Shown in pieces: positions 61,600-64,000 of a stretch of 64,000 nt of DNA (position 1 is the first letter of the stretch; each line of letters opens with the position of its first letter). The position numbers and the translations under genes were made by a program. The notes below the pieces were generated by a model. That model was not told the DNA's origin, did not search any database, and worked only from the letters and a program-made list of their open reading frames with translations. The DNA comes from JANQIO01 sp038746745 (GTDB taxonomy: Bacteria; Pseudomonadota; Gammaproteobacteria; Pseudomonadales; Halieaceae): assembly GCA_038746745.1 (NCBI GenBank), contig JBCDKJ010000001.1:1-64000 (forward strand). The letters are read 5' to 3'.

Positions 61600-62610
61600 A
61601 TGCCCGAGCTCATCACACCCGAACGTCTTTCACTAGCGCGCCTTCCCACGCCGCTGCAGCCTATGACGCGCCTGACGACGGCGTTGGGTCTGCGGCAGCG
61701 CTTGTGGATCAAGCGGGATGACCTTACTGATACTGCAATCTCGGGTAACAAACTGCGGAAGCTGGAGTTTGTCGCGGCAGAGGCTCTTCGGTCTGGCTGC
61801 GACACCTTAATAACCTGCGGCGGTGTGCAGTCCAACCATTGCAGAGCCACCGCCCTGGTGGGAGCCCGCCTGGGACTGAAGGTCCACCTTATCCTGCGCG
61901 GTGAGGCGCCGGCTGATGTGGACGGAAATTTGCTGTTGGGCCATCTTGCCGGAGCAGCAATCAGTCATTACCGCCCGGCTGAATACGTTCAGTCGCTGCC
62001 AGCACTGTTCGAGCACTGGCGAGCGGAGTATGCGCGTCAGGGGCATACCGCCCTGTGTATACCCACCGGTGCCAGTGATGGCATTGGTTTGTGGGGCTAT
62101 CTCAGTGCCGCCAGCGAACTTGCCGAGGATATGCTGTCAGTCGGCGTCACGTCTGCGCACTGGGTCTCTGCTACCGGTTCCGGGGGCACACAGGCTGGGC
62201 TTACGCTAGGCGCCGCCCTGCATGAAGTCCCGGCCACAGTCTGGGGAGTTAACGTGTGTGATGACGAGACCTGGTTCGTTAACAAGGTCGAGGAGGACAT
62301 AGCCGACTGGGCACAGCGCTATCCTCAGCGGCAGCGCATACCTGACGTCACCGCCAGGGTATTGGACGGCTACGTGGGCCCAGGGTATGGCAAGGCCACC
62401 CCTGCCGTGTTTGACACCATTTCTATGTTGGCGCGCACTGAAGGTGTAGTGCTGGACCCTGTATATACCGGCAAAGCTTTTTACGGCATGTTGCAAGAGC
62501 TCCAGGCCGGTCGGTTTGATGACTGTGAGGATGTCATTTTCATTCACACCGGCGGCGTGTACGGGCTGTTCCCTCAGCGGCAGGCGTTCGGTTTTGGGGC
62601 TTCGCCCTAA
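61600..62610 (+). CDS. dcyD: D-cysteine desulfhydrase / ACC deaminase-family PLP enzyme
   Basis: PLP fold-type II enzyme of 336 residues. The PLP lysine is K51 in ISGNKLRKLEF; TCGGVQSNHCRATA and GSGGTQAGLTLG are the substrate- and phosphate-binding loops. The family includes D-cysteine desulfhydrase and ACC deaminase; which substrate it uses is not clear from the sequence, so the symbol is tentative. It is 10 bp after yajC. Confidence 0.82.
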   Translation: MPELITPERLSLARLPTPLQPMTRLTTALGLRQRLWIKRDDLTDTAISGNKLRKLEFVAAEALRSGCDTLITCGGVQSNHCRATALVGARLGLKVHLILRGEAPADVDGNLLLGHLAGAAISHYRPAEYVQSLPALFEHWRAEYARQGHTALCIPTGASDGIGLWGYLSAASELAEDMLSVGVTSAHWVSATGSGGTQAGLTLGAALHEVPATVWGVNVCDDETWFVNKVEEDIADWAQRYPQRQRIPDVTARVLDGYVGPGYGKATPAVFDTISMLARTEGVVLDPVYTGKAFYGMLQELQAGRFDDCEDVIFIHTGGVYGLFPQRQAFGFGASP

Positions 62611-62638
62611 AGTCGCAGAAGCCTGAAAGCGCCGCTAT

Positions 62639-62665
62639 GGAGCTGGGCAATCAAATCGCAGCTCC
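62639..62665. repeat. inverted repeat after dcyD
   Basis: GGAGCTG and CAGCTCC, 7-bp perfect arms with a 13-nt loop, in the gap before the nucleotidase gene. No T-run follows, so it is not a clear terminator. Confidence 0.4.
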
Positions 62666-62708
62666 GATTCTGCTAAGCTCAAAACATCCGCACTGACCGG
62701 GGCAAATA

Positions 62709-63608
62709 ATGCCTGTAAAGCGAGACGACAAACTGGTAATCGCGATTTCCTCGCGCGCCTTGTTCAATCTGGATAAGAGCCACAAAGTCTATGAACAGGA
62801 GGGGCTTGAGGCCTATTCGCGCTATCAGATTGAGCACGAGGATGAGCCATTGGAGCAGGGCGAGGCCTTCCCGATGGTCCAGAAGCTCCTGCGCATCAAT
62901 CAGTTGCTGGGCGCGGATGGTCGCGTTGAGGTGGTATTGCTGTCGCGCAATAGCGCAGACACGGGCTTGCGCGTGTTCAACTCAATTCAGCATTACAAGC
63001 TGGACATTCAGCGGGCGGCATTTTGCGGCGGCGAAAGTCCGTATCGCTACATTGCTGCTTTTGGTGCGCAGCTTTTTCTATCGACTGAGCCTGAGGACGT
63101 TCGCCACGCGCTCAATCACGGAGTGGCGGCTGCAACACTGGTATCCAAGCGCAAGTCCGGAAGTGACGCGGATCAACTGCGGTTCGCCTTTGATGGTGAT
63201 GCGGTGCTGTTCTCTGATGAAGCGGAACGCGTCTACAAACAGGAGGGACTTGAAGCGTTTCAAGACAGCGAACAGGCAGCAGCCCGTGAGCCACTGAGCG
63301 GTGGTCCGTTTAAGCCTTTCCTGGCTGCCTTACAGCACCTGCAGAAAGAGTTTCCAGCTAGTGAAGCGCCCATTCGCACCGCGCTGGTAACCGCCAGGTC
63401 TGCGCCCGCTCACGAGCGGGTCATACGCACACTGCGAGCCTGGGACATCCGGATTGATGAGTCCATTTTCCTGGGCGGATTGGATAAAGGTGAGTTTTTG
63501 CAGGCGTATCGCGCTGACGTATTTTTCGACGACCAGCAAACCCACTGTGAAAGCGCGGGTGCGCATGTGCCAACAGGTCACGTCCCACACGGGATTGCCA
63601 ATCAGTAA
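62709..63608 (+). CDS. cytosolic 5'-nucleotidase family protein
   Basis: 299-residue protein resembling the bacterial relatives of eukaryotic 5'-nucleotidases (cN-I type). N-terminal AISSRALFNLDKSHKVYEQEGLEAYSRYQIEHED and later FAFDGDAVLFSDEAERVYKQ suggest a HAD-like phosphatase with the acidic residues in the latter motif. Interestingly, the VYxQEGLEAFxxxE pattern occurs twice (near residues 25 and 175), which is a family feature. Substrate probably a nucleoside monophosphate. Confidence 0.85.
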   Translation: MPVKRDDKLVIAISSRALFNLDKSHKVYEQEGLEAYSRYQIEHEDEPLEQGEAFPMVQKLLRINQLLGADGRVEVVLLSRNSADTGLRVFNSIQHYKLDIQRAAFCGGESPYRYIAAFGAQLFLSTEPEDVRHALNHGVAAATLVSKRKSGSDADQLRFAFDGDAVLFSDEAERVYKQEGLEAFQDSEQAAAREPLSGGPFKPFLAALQHLQKEFPASEAPIRTALVTARSAPAHERVIRTLRAWDIRIDESIFLGGLDKGEFLQAYRADVFFDDQQTHCESAGAHVPTGHVPHGIANQ

Positions 63609-63615
63609 GGGCCTG

Positions 63616-63678
63616 GCGCACTTATTACTTTTGTCCGCTTGATTTAACAGCCTTAAGCGCTATTCTTCATAAGTGCGC
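63616..63678. repeat. long inverted repeat before cysB
   Basis: GCGCACTTAT (63616-63625) and ATAAGTGCGC (63669-63678) are perfect 10-bp arms with a 43-nt loop, directly after the nucleotidase stop and 95 bp before cysB. Could be a terminator-like structure or two half-sites. Not identified. Confidence 0.55.
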
Positions 63679-63772
63679 GGCACGCCACCAAAGCGTTGTG
63701 CCATTGAAATGCCTGCAGGATCGGCGCGGCATTCGTTCGCACCCCTTATCCATTGCGCCGTGATGTGATCCC

Positions 63773-64000
63773 ATGAAGTTACAGCAGCTTAGATACATCT
63801 GGGAGGTTGCCCATCACGAGCTGAACGTCTCGGCCACCGCGCAGGCGCTCTTCACATCCCAACCTGGCATCAGTAAACAGATTCGGCTGCTAGAAGATGA
63901 GCTCGGCGTCGAAATATTTGCTCGCAGCGGCAAGCATCTAACGCATATTACGCCTGCCGGTGAAGTCATTTTGGACACTGCCGGCGAGATTCTGCGCAAA
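63773..64000 (+). CDS. cysB: LysR-type regulator CysB, N-terminal part (cut by the window)
   Basis: The first 76 codons of a LysR-family gene; the rest lies outside the window. The helix-turn-helix sequence MKLQQLRYIWEVAHHELNVSATAQALFTSQPGISKQIRLLEDELG is very close to CysB, the cysteine-regulon activator. The neighbouring D-cysteine/ACC deaminase-family gene fits sulfur metabolism. The start ATG 63773 is preceded by no strong ribosome site. Confidence 0.88.
   Translation, partial: MKLQQLRYIWEVAHHELNVSATAQALFTSQPGISKQIRLLEDELGVEIFARSGKHLTHITPAGEVILDTAGEILRK

Overview
The window is about 64 kb of a gammaproteobacterial chromosome. The gene order leuC-leuD-leuB-asd-fimV-truA-trpF-trpB-trpA-accD-folC-dedD-cvpA-purF-metZ is the one known from Pseudomonas and its relatives. 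A complete-looking Pil-Chp chemosensory cluster, AcnB, MiaE, a TgpA-type transglutaminase, an F420/LLM-type oxidoreductase and a cytochrome P450 cluster fit a marine, aerobic, Halieaceae/Cellvibrionales-like bacterium. That placement is inference from gene content and order; no taxonomic marker such as 16S rRNA lies in the window.

Layout. (1) 20-18779: biosynthesis block with leucine genes, asd, the polar-hub gene fimV, tRNA pseudouridine synthase, trpF/B/A, accD, folC, a SPOR protein, cvpA, purF and metZ. It runs into a MoxR-DUF58-transglutaminase trio (17859-21813). (2) 21800-29466: acnB on the minus strand, a DUF1289 protein, miaE, ppiB, glnS and cysS. (3) 29596-31789: genes of unknown role, including a secreted protein that joins a chalcone-isomerase-like domain to a TonB-type C-terminus. 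(4) 32260-44987: Pil-Chp pathway (pilG-like, pilI, pilJ, pilK, chpA, chpC, with chpB on the other strand), interrupted by two unrecognised genes. (5) 45160-47682: two small unknown genes, folD and a tRNA-Pro/His/Arg cluster with a strong promoter and a tRNA-like remnant. (6) 47685-53034: LLM oxidoreductase, moaC-moaD-moaE, flavin reductase, Nudix hydrolase, rmuC and a PrxQ/Bcp peroxiredoxin. (7) 53343-60294: a large Ig-repeat lipoprotein, then P450, quinone oxidoreductase, GST-like and SnoaL-like genes next to a MarR regulator. (8) 60439-64000: exonuclease III, yajC, a D-cysteine desulfhydrase-type enzyme, a 5'-nucleotidase and the 5' end of cysB.

How the genes connect. FimV and the Pil-Chp proteins belong to the same surface-sensing, type IV pilus and polarity circuitry in known systems. 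Here their two distant leader regions share a sequence of about 21-23 nt built on CTAGG, a T-rich/A-rich inverted pair and CGGTAAAACC. This is the most interesting regulatory signal I could see by eye. Most other genes are ordinary housekeeping.

A recurrent oddity is short tandem duplication with a unit of 9, 11, 15 or 21 nt, both inside genes (fimV, tgpA, chpA, rmuC) and in leaders (trpB, bcp, after the SnoaL gene). The longest case covers the end of rmuC and the whole leader of the peroxiredoxin gene with a 15-nt period. I found no CRISPR array, insertion sequence, prophage or rRNA operon.
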